This document shows positions 38,191 through 46,640 of a DNA stretch of 64,000 bases, piece by piece. The notes under the pieces are model-generated. The model saw only the letters and a program-made list of their open reading frames with translations. It made no database searches and was not told the origin of the DNA. The stretch spans positions 434,001 through 498,000 of the forward strand of contig NZ_CP058952.1 of the NCBI RefSeq assembly GCF_013423785.1, written 5' to 3'. This stretch comes from Chitinibacter fontanus. Lineage in GTDB: Bacteria > Pseudomonadota > Gammaproteobacteria > Burkholderiales > Chitinibacteraceae. The stretch's first letter is position 1, and each line of letters starts with the position of its first letter. Position numbers and translations under genes: made by a program.

Positions 38191-38643
38191 ATGTTTTTAC
38201 CACTCACGAAAACCCGCAGCCTGTTAGTGGCAGGCACGCTAGCCATTGGGCTAGTCAATCATGGGTATAGCGCTGAACCTATATGTGAAAAAGCCCCTCA
38301 TCAACATACCCACTCAGATCAGCATCTTACCCCGCCGCTTTTACGCGGTATTGAACTGAGCAATGCACAAAAAGCTCAGCTCAAAACCATTTTGGAGGCT
38401 GCGACACCTTCCGAGCCCGACGCGCCGCCGGCTCCAAGCAGCGCCGTGCAGCAATTAATCACCGCCAAAAGCTTTGATCGTAGCCGAGCGGCAGCCATCA
38501 TTCAGACACAACAATCGGCCATGGCCGAACACCAACTCCAGCGCTGGGCACTTGAACAGCAAATTTATCAATTGCTCACGGCGGAACAGCAATTGATTGC
38601 CCAACAGAACTTGGCACGCCCTCATCCACCGGCACCGCATTAA
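38191..38643 (+). CDS. CpxP/Spy-like periplasmic protein
   Basis: A 150-residue exported protein. The signal peptide runs to about residue 28 (cleavage near GYSA-EP), followed by a His-rich stretch (HQHTHSDQH). Two LTxxQ-like repeats characterise the CpxP/Spy fold: LSNAQKAQLKTIL near 56 and LLTAEQQLIAQ near 128. CpxP inhibits the CpxA sensor and Spy is a periplasmic chaperone in enterobacteria. The divergent arrangement with cpxRA and the shared CpxR box mirror the E. coli cpx locus. The His-rich N terminus could bind metal, which is inference. GGAG precedes the ATG. Confidence 0.8.
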   Translation: MFLPLTKTRSLLVAGTLAIGLVNHGYSAEPICEKAPHQHTHSDQHLTPPLLRGIELSNAQKAQLKTILEAATPSEPDAPPAPSSAVQQLITAKSFDRSRAAAIIQTQQSAMAEHQLQRWALEQQIYQLLTAEQQLIAQQNLARPHPPAPH

Positions 38644-38679
38644 ACGCTAGCGCAAGCTATCTCTCGATCTCTCACTTGG

Positions 38680-38706
38680 GGACGGCAGAATCTGCCGTCC
38701 TTTTTT
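38680..38706 (+). terminator. Intrinsic terminator after the CpxP/Spy-like gene
   Basis: GGACGGCAG and CTGCCGTCC with a three-base loop, followed by six T residues. Confidence 0.9.
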
Positions 38707-38856
38707 ACAACCAAAAAACATCAATAAATCAGCCACTTAACCCACGGCAATCTTTGCCAAGCTCACCCTAAGTAACCTGATTACAGCTGTTATTGCTGAA
38801 ACTATCTCCACCCTAACGTGGCTTATGGCGCAAAAAATGGCTTGGCTTAACGCAGT

Positions 38857-38871
38857 TTTACCTGCCTTTAC
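38857..38871. promoter_or_regulatory. Second CpxR box, upstream of the low-complexity protein gene
   Basis: On the minus strand GTAAA-GGCAG-GTAAA, again a perfect consensus match and differing from the first box by one spacer base. It lies 131 bases upstream of the gene at 39003 and in the same orientation as the first box. Confidence 0.7.
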
Positions 38872-39002
38872 ACTTCCCACGGCCAAATTTTGCGCCAGTT
38901 GGCCGATGATTTGCTTAGCAGGGATGGAAATGAATTATCGATGCCCATTAGGTAACGCTAGTCATTTCAGAATAAACAGCATTAACTAACTAGGAGTGAA
39001 TT

Positions 39003-39479
39003 ATGTCGATTAGCAGCGTTTCAAATAGCAGTTGGCTAGCGCAATTAAGCCAAACCAGCAATTCGTCCAATAAAGTCACTACTCAGCCCCCAGAACCACC
39101 ACCGGGTGGAGGGCGTGGTGGTGGCCAGATGCTTTCGGCCATTCAAAGTGCCTTAAGCGAGCTGGGCGTAGGTAGCGACTCAAGCAGTAGCAGTGACAGC
39201 CAAATCAGCACGAACAACACCGACAGCAGTCAGGCGCTGGGGGCGTTCATGCAACAACTGATGCAGTCTTTGCGCGCGCAAAATAGCACAGCCAGCACGA
39301 GCGATCAGCCGAGCAGCACTGGTATACAAGGACGACGTGGCCCACCACCGGATATGGCGAGCGATTTACAAAGTCTGATCAGCAAGCTGGGCAGCGGCAG
39401 CAGCGATGGCAGCAACACAGATCTGCAAACCAGCTTTAGCGAGCTAGTCAGTAGCCTTGGGGTGATAGTAGCAAAGTGA
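39003..39479 (+). CDS. Low-complexity Ser/Gln-rich protein, probably truncated by a frameshift
   Basis: A 158-residue product rich in Ser, Gln, Asn and Gly with a Pro-Gly segment (PPEPPPGGGRGGG), and no signal peptide or known domain. Repeated short helices (LSAIQSALSELGV, LQSLISKLGSG, FSELVSSLG) have similar spacing. AGGAG precedes the ATG by 6 bases, and a CpxR box lies upstream. After LVSSLG the frame ends in a few unrelated residues. Adding one G to the GGGG run at 39459-39462 joins it to an open frame that continues to 39562. Similar proteins occur beside two-component genes in betaproteobacteria, as I recall. Function unknown. Confidence 0.65.
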   Translation: MSISSVSNSSWLAQLSQTSNSSNKVTTQPPEPPPGGGRGGGQMLSAIQSALSELGVGSDSSSSSDSQISTNNTDSSQALGAFMQQLMQSLRAQNSTASTSDQPSSTGIQGRRGPPPDMASDLQSLISKLGSGSSDGSNTDLQTSFSELVSSLGVIVAK

Positions 39480-39562
39480 ATCTAAGTGATTTTTTAAGCG
39501 CATTGTCCAGCAAACTACCCAATCTGGGCAGCAAAGGTAATATCGTTACAACGCAGGCATAA
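39464..39562 (+). pseudogene. Displaced C-terminal part of the low-complexity protein gene
   Basis: In the next frame the DNA reads DSSKVNLSDFLSALSSKL, then PNLGSKGNIVTTQA and a TAA at 39560-39562, in the same Ser/Leu style as the upstream protein. The terminator begins just after that TAA. So the gene probably extends to 39562 and is interrupted by loss of one G in the run at 39459-39462. Confidence 0.6.
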
Positions 39563-39566
39563 ATGC

Positions 39567-39595
39567 AAAAACCCCCAGCACTCACTGGGGGTTTT
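39567..39595. terminator. Intrinsic terminator between convergent genes
   Basis: CCCCCAG and CTGGGGG with loop CACTCA, an A tract before and TTTT after. It can serve the plus-strand gene and, less strongly, the convergent transporter gene. Confidence 0.88.
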
Positions 39596-39627
39596 GGTAT
39601 GCGCTAGCACCACAAATAGCAAGACAA

Positions 39628-40605
39628 TTACGCCAACGCTTTATATAAGTTATAGGCACTCAGCAAGGTAATCAGGCCACCCACAAACCAGAGCAGCGTA
39701 CGCGCTGGCAATTTGTGGCACAACCAAGCGGCAAACGGTGCGGCAAATAAGCCACCGACAATTAAACCGGCCACCAAAATCCAGTGCTCCATTTCAGCCC
39801 ACAGCAAAAATGCACCTGCAGTTGAAAAGGCAATAAAGAACTCCGCCGCATTCACCGAACCAATGGTTTTACGTGGATCTGTACCTCGCCCAACCAGAGT
39901 CGAAGTCACCACAGGGCCCCAACCGCCCCCACCGACCGCATCGACAAAACCACCCAACAAAGCCAGCGGTGCCACGTGTTTCACCGCATCGGAGTGTGGT
40001 TTAGGATGCGTAGCCAACCAAGCTTTACGCAAAATATACAAGCCCATCAATAGCAAATAGGCTGCCACATACGGCTTGATGAGCTTACCATCGATATTGG
40101 TCAGCAAAAATGCGCCCGTCACGCCACCAATCACGCCCGGAATCACCAAGCGCTTAAATAAGGCTTTATCGACATTGCCAAATTTTAAATGGGATAAACC
40201 CGAAAAGCCGGTAGTAAATACTTCGGCCACATGCACCGCAGCCGAAGCCGCTGCTGGGCTAGCACCAACGCCGATCAAAAAAGTATTCGAGCTAATGCCA
40301 TAGGCCATTCCCAATGCGCCATCAATGGCCTGCGCGGCAAAGCCGACGGCCACCGCGGCCCAAAAAGCGGGTGAGGTCAGTACACGCTCAATGCCGCTCA
40401 GTACGCTTTGATGGGCTGGTAAATCAACGTTTTGCAGGGTAAAGCTGATTGCGGTCACCAGAATTAAGATTGCCAAGCCCAGGTAACGCTTGCGCTGCCA
40501 AAACCGGCGTTCGCTACCGATGGCAGTATCCAGCGGGGGTAAACCAAGCGCCTGATGCTCGAGATTTTCTGGACTATCGCTTAAATCTGGGTGGCGAATT
40601 TTCAT
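39628..40605 (-). CDS. TauE/SafE (TSUP) family transporter
   Basis: A 325-residue inner-membrane protein. About 8 hydrophobic helices are visible, beginning near residue 42 (YLGLAILILVTAISF). The family signature occurs twice in inverted halves, for example AQAIDGALGMAYG and GGFVDAVGGGGWGPV. TSUP proteins export sulfite, sulfoacetate or related anions, but the substrate here is unknown. An N-terminal cytoplasmic tail of about 40 residues precedes the first helix. The gene stands alone, convergent with the low-complexity gene and followed by a terminator. Confidence 0.9.
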   Translation of the reverse strand: MKIRHPDLSDSPENLEHQALGLPPLDTAIGSERRFWQRKRYLGLAILILVTAISFTLQNVDLPAHQSVLSGIERVLTSPAFWAAVAVGFAAQAIDGALGMAYGISSNTFLIGVGASPAAASAAVHVAEVFTTGFSGLSHLKFGNVDKALFKRLVIPGVIGGVTGAFLLTNIDGKLIKPYVAAYLLLMGLYILRKAWLATHPKPHSDAVKHVAPLALLGGFVDAVGGGGWGPVVTSTLVGRGTDPRKTIGSVNAAEFFIAFSTAGAFLLWAEMEHWILVAGLIVGGLFAAPFAAWLCHKLPARTLLWFVGGLITLLSAYNLYKALA

Positions 40606-40726
40606 AACTAACGCTCAAAGTGAAAAACATTTGAGCGCAGTATAAAGGCCATTTTTATTTCCATTTAGACCATTTGGTTAATTCCATAAACCCAAATAAT
40701 CTATGAAAACAATCAAACCAAACCGG

Positions 40727-41671
40727 CTAACTCCAGTCAATCAGAGGTTGCGACACAATTTGTCGTGTCGCCAGAACGCTTAAGTTGCGCTTGGGAATGG
40801 CACATTCTAGTAATTGTGCCATCCGGGTTTTGTGGACGGGCACGAGGCTTAAGGCGGTCTGGCCCGCCAAAGTCTCTTGCAAAGGATTGGCTCCGGCCTG
40901 CAATAAGCGAACCACAATCGCATCATGCCCATACGCAACCGCCTGATGCAGCGCGGTACGACCATCTTTACGGGCGTGGTGGACTTGGGCTCCAAGTTCT
41001 AACAAGATCTCCACTAGGGCTAAATGCCCCGCTGCTGCCGCCAAGATGAGCGGCGTACTACCTCGGTGGCTCAAGGCATCAAGATCAGCGCCCGCATCTA
41101 ACAAGGCGCATACGATACTGGTATGTCCTTGCAACGCGGCTAAGTGCAGCGCTTGATGACCATCGGAATCCACTGTCATTAGCCCTTGACCTTGATCGAG
41201 CAAGGTTCGCACGCGAATCAAGCGCCCCGCAAAAGCAGCTTGCATCAGAGGAGACCATTCATCTTGTGCAACTTGCGGCATCACAGAGGCAGGCCAGTCA
41301 TACCCGACCAATGTACTTACTGATGCGTCATCTTTGACAAGGCTACTGTACATATACCCATGATTTTCAGTTGCATCCGCAACTGATCTGACCCCATTCC
41401 AGACATCACGGCTGGCAATAATGTGTGGCATCAAGTCAATATAGGCAACCGACAAGCGCATTAATTCACGCACCACCGTGGGGGAATGTGCAATCTGAGC
41501 TGTCGCTTGGGTTTCATCAAGCACTAGCCAATTGAGCAATTCATCTTCCAGACCCGCTTCGCCCCAGCGCAAGGCAATGCGATCGGCAATGGCAGGAAAT
41601 TGGGCAATCAATTGATGGGGGATCAGGTCTTGACGGTTCAGCGCTGATAGCTGCTTGGCCAGCAAATGCAT
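40727..41671 (-). CDS. Ankyrin-repeat protein with unassigned N-terminal domain
   Basis: A 314-residue cytoplasmic protein without signal peptide. About four ankyrin repeats run from 138 to 285 (SPLMQAAFAGRLIRVRTLLD, HQALHLAALQGHTSIVCALL, STPLILAAAAGHLALVEILL, RTALHQAVAYGHDAIVVRLL). The N-terminal 135 residues have no family I recognise and include a long helix-rich region. Ankyrin repeats mediate protein-protein contacts, so this is probably an adaptor. Function unknown. The gene stands alone between the TSUP gene and a DUF1289 gene. Confidence 0.85.
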   Translation of the reverse strand: MHLLAKQLSALNRQDLIPHQLIAQFPAIADRIALRWGEAGLEDELLNWLVLDETQATAQIAHSPTVVRELMRLSVAYIDLMPHIIASRDVWNGVRSVADATENHGYMYSSLVKDDASVSTLVGYDWPASVMPQVAQDEWSPLMQAAFAGRLIRVRTLLDQGQGLMTVDSDGHQALHLAALQGHTSIVCALLDAGADLDALSHRGSTPLILAAAAGHLALVEILLELGAQVHHARKDGRTALHQAVAYGHDAIVVRLLQAGANPLQETLAGQTALSLVPVHKTRMAQLLECAIPKRNLSVLATRQIVSQPLIDWS

Positions 41672-41783
41672 GATGCGCTCCTAGCTTTACTTGGGTAGCT
41701 AGAGCTTAGCGCCGAGGCCGGTTTAGCCGCCGTTAAGAAATACCACGCTGGCATGGTAATTTGCACATTGATCGGCCCGGCGC

Positions 41784-42005
41784 TCAGCCACGTTTATCGC
41801 GAGCCAGCCACGGCGGCGGCAAACCCTGACTTGCCCAGTGCTGCTCCAATCGCGTCCAGATCGCATCCTTTTGCTCGGCGGGCAATGCGACCCACATGGC
41901 CACTTCCTGCATCGTGCGGCCACAACCACGGCAGACATCATCGCCAACAGCAGTTGAGCACACTGCGATGCAAGGCGAATCGGGGCGATTAGCGGATTGA
42001 GTCAT
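41784..42005 (-). CDS. DUF1289 small cysteine-rich protein
   Basis: A 73-residue product starting at the ATG at 42005, which follows GAGAA. The signature Cys pattern is SPCIAVCSTAVGDDVCRGCGRT, four Cys spaced C-X3-C-X8-C-X2-C, probably a metal site, followed by WVALPAEQKDAIW. The DUF1289 family has no established function to my knowledge. It is divergent from the metallophosphatase gene. Confidence 0.88.
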   Translation of the reverse strand: MTQSANRPDSPCIAVCSTAVGDDVCRGCGRTMQEVAMWVALPAEQKDAIWTRLEQHWASQGLPPPWLARDKRG

Positions 42006-42139
42006 GATTTTTCTCACAAATAAGCCATTGGAACCAAGAAATAGCCGCCATCTGGGCGTCATATTTCATTCATATTCTGGTCGCACTACTGTCATGTGAC
42101 AGCGGCAAGATGGTTTTACACCCTCGACGGAGTGCGATT

Positions 42140-42970
42140 ATGGCTAATGAATTACGCTTTCGCAGCATCTGGATTTCCGATGTCCACTTGGGCACTTCGG
42201 GCTGCCAAGCCGAGTATTTACTGGATTTTCTCAAGCACACCGAGTGTGATCACCTCTACCTCGTCGGCGACATTATCGACGGCTGGGCCTTAAAAAGAAA
42301 CTGGTACTGGCACCAGAGCCATAACGATGTGATTCAAAAAGTGTTGCGTAAAGCACGCAAAGGCACACAGGTTACATTTATCCCCGGCAATCACGATGAA
42401 GCCGCCCGTCAGTTTATTGGCCTGATGTTTGGTGAAATCAAAATCGAAGATGAAGTTATCCATACCGCAGCCAATGGCAAACGCTATCTGGTGCTGCATG
42501 GTGATCAATTTGATGCCGTTGTGCAATGTGCCAAATGGCTGGCCATCGTGGGAGACCGCGCTTATGGCCTCACCCTTAAACTCAATCACTGGTTTAACCG
42601 CGCCCGTGCCCGCATGGGACTGGGTTATTGGTCGCTATCGCAATACCTGAAACACAAAGTCAAAAAAGCAGTCAATTTTGTGACCGATTTTGAAGAAGCG
42701 GTCGCGGCGGAGGCAAAAAATCGCGGTCTGGACGGCGTGATTTGCGGTCATATCCACAAAGCAGAAATGCGCGACATCAATGGCGTGATGTACTGCAATG
42801 ACGGCGATTGGGTCGAAAGCCTAACCGCTTTGGTCGAATTGGCCAATGGCGAATTAAAAATTATCACCTGGCAAAAGCTTTACGGTGAGCAGGCAGAACA
42901 ACTGGCTGCTTTGCTACCGAGCCCATCTTTAACTCCTGTACTTCAATTGAACAAAGGAAATGCGGCATGA
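42140..42970 (+). CDS. Calcineurin-like metallophosphatase (UDP-2,3-diacylglucosamine diphosphatase-like)
   Basis: A 276-residue phosphoesterase. Metal motifs: SDVHLG near 11, GDIIDGW near 44, GNHDEA near 81, a distal His in VLHGDQFD and GHIHKAE near 200. Automated annotation often calls this group UDP-2,3-diacylglucosamine diphosphatase (LpxH-like), but it is longer than E. coli LpxH and I cannot confirm the substrate. It overlaps the downstream glycosyltransferase by four bases (ATGA), so the two act together, perhaps on a glycolipid. GGAG precedes the chosen ATG at 42140. The frame upstream has no better start. Confidence 0.85.
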   Translation: MANELRFRSIWISDVHLGTSGCQAEYLLDFLKHTECDHLYLVGDIIDGWALKRNWYWHQSHNDVIQKVLRKARKGTQVTFIPGNHDEAARQFIGLMFGEIKIEDEVIHTAANGKRYLVLHGDQFDAVVQCAKWLAIVGDRAYGLTLKLNHWFNRARARMGLGYWSLSQYLKHKVKKAVNFVTDFEEAVAAEAKNRGLDGVICGHIHKAEMRDINGVMYCNDGDWVESLTALVELANGELKIITWQKLYGEQAEQLAALLPSPSLTPVLQLNKGNAA

Positions 42971-44025
42971 AGATTTTGATCGTTACCGATGCTTGGGAAC
43001 CCCAAGTGAATGGAGTGGTACGTACGCTAAAACAAACGCGCGCCGAGCTGCAAAAAATGGGCCATACCGTGGAGCTACTCACGCCATTGGAATTCAAAAC
43101 CATTCCTTGCCCGACATACCCCGACATTCGTTTATCACTATTTCCTGGCAGCAAGGTCAATCAACGAATTGGTGACTTTGCCCCTGATGCAATTCACATT
43201 GCCACCGAAGGCCCACTAGGATTAGCTGCACGCAAGTATTGCCTGAAACACAAACTGCCCTACACGACGGCATATCACTCCCGTTTCCCAGAGTATGTGC
43301 AGCTACGCTTTGGTATTCCTCTCTCGTGGACCTATGCCTGGCTAGCGCGCTTTCATAATTCGGCACAAGCCGTGATGGCGCCGACGCGGGTCGTGGTTGA
43401 AGATCTGGAAAAACGCGGCATTAAAAATGTTGTGCTGTGGTCGCGTGGTGTGGATTTGGAAGTGTTTAAACCTGGCCGCCGTGACAAGCTAACCTCACGC
43501 TCACCGATTTTTGTGTACGTGGGCCGCGTTGCGGTCGAAAAAAATGTGCAGGCATTTTTGGAGCTGGATTTGCCCGGCAGCAAATGGATTGTCGGCGATG
43601 GCCCCGCTGCGGCAGGGCTCAAAGCCCAATATGGCAATATGCCCAATATTCACTGGCTCGGGGTATTGAATCAAGCCGAACTCGCTGAAGTGTATAGCAG
43701 CGCTGATGTATTTGTTTTCCCTAGCAAGACAGATACGTTTGGCCTGGTATTGCTCGAAGCAATGGCCTGTGGCTGCCCTGTAGCTGCATACCCCGTCACC
43801 GGCCCGATTGATGTCATTGGCACCGATGGCCCTGGCTCACTGCACGAAGACCTGCACGAAGCTTGCATGGGGGCGCTACAGCTTGATCGCGCCGAAGTAA
43901 GGCGCTTTGCGGAACGCTACTCTTGGGGTGCAGCGAGCCGGCAATTTGCTTCACATTTGCACCCATTTACCCCTCATGCTCAGCAAGAGCTACGCTTAGC
44001 TGAACAAGGCGCGGGCGGCGAATAA
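42967..44025 (+). CDS. GT4-type glycosyltransferase
   Basis: A 352-residue GT-B fold glycosyltransferase. The N-terminal Rossmann motif is TDAWEPQVNGVVRTLK with the glycine loop, and the nucleotide-sugar site is near VGDGPAAAGLKAQYG and FPSKTDTFGLVLLEAMACGCPV (E-X7-E in the GT4 pattern). It resembles SqdX/MgtA glycolipid transferases, so a membrane glycolipid acceptor is plausible. The start codon overlaps the upstream metallophosphatase stop, and a strong terminator follows. No signal peptide is present. Confidence 0.88.
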   Translation: MKILIVTDAWEPQVNGVVRTLKQTRAELQKMGHTVELLTPLEFKTIPCPTYPDIRLSLFPGSKVNQRIGDFAPDAIHIATEGPLGLAARKYCLKHKLPYTTAYHSRFPEYVQLRFGIPLSWTYAWLARFHNSAQAVMAPTRVVVEDLEKRGIKNVVLWSRGVDLEVFKPGRRDKLTSRSPIFVYVGRVAVEKNVQAFLELDLPGSKWIVGDGPAAAGLKAQYGNMPNIHWLGVLNQAELAEVYSSADVFVFPSKTDTFGLVLLEAMACGCPVAAYPVTGPIDVIGTDGPGSLHEDLHEACMGALQLDRAEVRRFAERYSWGAASRQFASHLHPFTPHAQQELRLAEQGAGGE

Positions 44026-44044
44026 ACTTCGGCTAACTGCTACG

Positions 44045-44079
44045 CAATAAAAAAGGCGGCCTAGCCGCCTTTTTTATTG
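44045..44079. terminator. Strong bidirectional terminator
   Basis: A near-perfect long palindrome: A-rich arm plus GGCGGC, loop CTA, GCCGCC plus T-rich arm (15-16 bp stem). It separates the glycosyltransferase from the convergent chemoreceptor gene. Confidence 0.93.
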
Positions 44080-44094
44080 CCATGTTCATTTCAA

Positions 44095-46419
44095 TTAACG
44101 ACTAATGCGCGCCGCATCGGCAAAACGCTTGGCAGCATCTTGCGGCGTCATATTGGCATTGCGCCAGAAGGCTTCGACAATATCAAACCAAGCCATCCGC
44201 ACATCATCCTGCACCGCCATATTATGCGCCCACGATGGTACCAATACCCCTTTGCTGGCCGCCCCAGAAAAATCACGCGCCGATTGTTTCGCGTAATCAT
44301 CATAGCGCGACAAATTAACATCGGTACGCGCAGGAATATTGCCTTTGTACAAGTTGAAGACTTCCTGCCCTTCCTGGCTCATCAGTAAGCTCACAAAGTC
44401 ACGTTGTGCAGCAATAGCTTTTGGCTCTCGCAACTTGAACATCGTCAGGGTATCTGCGGCAAAGCTGTATTCCCCATTGATCGTTGGCGATGGTACGCAC
44501 AGATAATCTACGCCCTGCTCTTTACCCGCTTGGACAAACTCGCCTTTGGCCCAATCACCCTGAATAATCATCGCCGCACGGCCATTGACTACGTCGGCGG
44601 TTGCCAAATTCCAGTCGCGAGCAGCAGCATCAGGCGTGCAATATGGCTTCATGCGGCGCAGAGTTTCCAGTGCACGAATCATCGCCGGGCCAGTCAATGC
44701 AGCAGGGTCAAGCTGGCTAAACGCTTTCACATAAAAATCTGCGCCACCCTGACCCAGAGCAAGAGCTTCAAAAATGGTCGCAATTTGCCAGTGCTGTTCG
44801 CCCAAGGCAATCATTGGAATCCCCGCTTGCTTAAAGCGCTCAGCAGCAGCAAAAAACTCATCCCAAGATTTAGGCACACTCTGGCCAATGCGCTTAAACA
44901 TAGCCGCATTAATCCACATCATATTGACGCGAGCCACGCCTAAAGGCACTGCCACATATTGGCCGTTGGCCTGCATCATTTTATCCAGCACCGCAGGCAA
45001 AATGGCCGACCAGTTTTCCGCACGGGCAATATCACTCAAATCAGCTAAAACGCCATCTTTCGCCCAGTTTTGGATTTTAACCCCGCCAATTGCCGCCGCA
45101 GTGGGTGGATTTCCCGACATTACCCGCTGTTTCAGCGAACCCATCGGATTGTCTCCACCGATTTGTGCATCAACCCAGTGATGGTCACGTTGATTCAGTA
45201 AAGCTTTAATCTCGGATACGGCCTTGGCCTCACTAGAGGCCTGCCACCAGTGCAGCACCTCAATATCGGCCAAGCGATAGCTACCCACAATTTGCAGCAA
45301 TCGTTTGGCGCGATCATCTAGCGATAAAATTGTTTTATTGGCTTGTTGCAATGCCGAATCAGTCGCCATGGTCATGACATTAATCTGCTCGGCAGAGGTT
45401 GCCATCGACATCGCAGCTGACGATTGCTCGGTTGTCGAATCGGCAATTTGCCTTACCAAACTAACGACATGATCCATACGCTCACGAATATTCAACATAT
45501 GCGTGCGCGCATCGTCGGCCAGAGTCACACTTTGACCGACTCGTTCGGAAGTACTCGCCATATTGCTGACTGCACGATCGGTTTCCATGCCTACTGATTC
45601 AATTTTACGAGCAATTTCTACCGTCGCTTGAGCTGTACGTTCAGCTAGTTTGCGCACTTCATCGGCGACTACAGCAAACCCACGCCCTTGTTCGCCGGCC
45701 CGCGCAGCCTCAATGGCGGCATTTAGTGCTAATAAGTTGGTCTGATCAGCAATATCTTTAATCACACCAATAATGCCGCTAATCTCGACGGAGCGCTCAC
45801 CCAAACCATCCATGGTTTTGCCCAATGAAACCATGGCGTTCGACACTTGCCCAACCTCTTCCGAAACGCGCTGTACCGAATCGGCACTTTCACCCGAAAT
45901 GCGCTGGGTTTCATTGACTACATGATCCATATCGCGCGCACTATCGGCAATGTGATTGATACTGACGGTAATTTCCTCAACGGTCGCCGCTGAAGACGCG
46001 GCAAAATCGGATTGGCTGCGCGTGTCTTTAGCCATCTGCGCTGTTACCGCACTCAGCTCATGCAGGCTAATGGCCAGCCCCTCCATTTCGCGTTGCACAT
46101 CGCGCAACACGTTTTGAAATTTGGCCACAAATGAGTTGTAGCCTTGGGCTATTTCACCCACCTCACCTGCGGTCACGGGCAGGCGCAAGGTTAAATCTCC
46201 ATGAGTGCTCGCTTGGGTGCGAATAGCCTCGGCCATACGCTGCAATTGCCCTAATGAGCCATGCAATACCCAAAACAAACCAGCCAACATGACGATTAAA
46301 CCAATGATGAAAACTATCCAGCTCAGTGCCGTTGAATTGCCGCCCAACAACAGCATCAACATGCTGACTAAATAAACACCGCCAGCTACTGCAAAAATAC
46401 GCGCCTGAATTGACATCAT
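44095..46419 (-). CDS. Methyl-accepting chemotaxis protein fused to a C-terminal ABC-type sugar-binding domain
   Basis: A 774-residue fusion. Two N-terminal membrane helices (about 8-26 and 32-52) are joined by only about six residues, so there is no periplasmic sensor. HAMP (about 53-105) and the full signalling domain (108-380) follow, with the tip DIADQTNLLALNAAIEAARA and GRGFAVVADEVRKLAERT. Residues 385-774 form a complete extracellular solute-binding domain of the sugar family-1 type (DIEVLHWWQASSEAKAV, IIQGDWAKGEF). It starts where a mature binding protein would and has no signal peptide. Topology predicts it is cytoplasmic. No CheR-type pentapeptide is visible. The ATG at 46419 is preferred over the GTG at 46425. 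Confidence 0.92.
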   Translation of the reverse strand: MMSIQARIFAVAGGVYLVSMLMLLLGGNSTALSWIVFIIGLIVMLAGLFWVLHGSLGQLQRMAEAIRTQASTHGDLTLRLPVTAGEVGEIAQGYNSFVAKFQNVLRDVQREMEGLAISLHELSAVTAQMAKDTRSQSDFAASSAATVEEITVSINHIADSARDMDHVVNETQRISGESADSVQRVSEEVGQVSNAMVSLGKTMDGLGERSVEISGIIGVIKDIADQTNLLALNAAIEAARAGEQGRGFAVVADEVRKLAERTAQATVEIARKIESVGMETDRAVSNMASTSERVGQSVTLADDARTHMLNIRERMDHVVSLVRQIADSTTEQSSAAMSMATSAEQINVMTMATDSALQQANKTILSLDDRAKRLLQIVGSYRLADIEVLHWWQASSEAKAVSEIKALLNQRDHHWVDAQIGGDNPMGSLKQRVMSGNPPTAAAIGGVKIQNWAKDGVLADLSDIARAENWSAILPAVLDKMMQANGQYVAVPLGVARVNMMWINAAMFKRIGQSVPKSWDEFFAAAERFKQAGIPMIALGEQHWQIATIFEALALGQGGADFYVKAFSQLDPAALTGPAMIRALETLRRMKPYCTPDAAARDWNLATADVVNGRAAMIIQGDWAKGEFVQAGKEQGVDYLCVPSPTINGEYSFAADTLTMFKLREPKAIAAQRDFVSLLMSQEGQEVFNLYKGNIPARTDVNLSRYDDYAKQSARDFSGAASKGVLVPSWAHNMAVQDDVRMAWFDIVEAFWRNANMTPQDAAKRFADAARISR

Positions 46420-46640
46420 CACCACCGAAAACTTGAAATAAAAGTGAAATACGGGAAAAACCCAATAGCTTTAAACAAATAAGCATAAACTAATTTTGCT
46501 GCAACTTACTTACAGCACTTGTATTTGTGGTTTTTTCCAGCCAAAAATCGTCAAGACTCGCTTCAATATAGCCATTCACGCTTGAAAATGAAGCTTTGCA
46601 GAACCATGTGTGAATAAATTACTCCGCCAAGTGAGTCACA

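Larger units (their letters stand above)
38644..39002. other. 359-base intergenic region with terminator and second CpxR box
   Basis: It holds the terminator of the CpxP/Spy-like gene (38680-38706), then AT-rich DNA and a CpxR box at 38857-38871, then the AGGAG ribosome-binding site of the next gene. I see no open frame with a good start signal. Confidence 0.6.

Noticed and set aside
39003..39479. Phase-variable contingency gene
   Set aside because: The G run is only four bases. Classical phase-variable tracts are longer, so an error or fixed mutation is more likely than switching.
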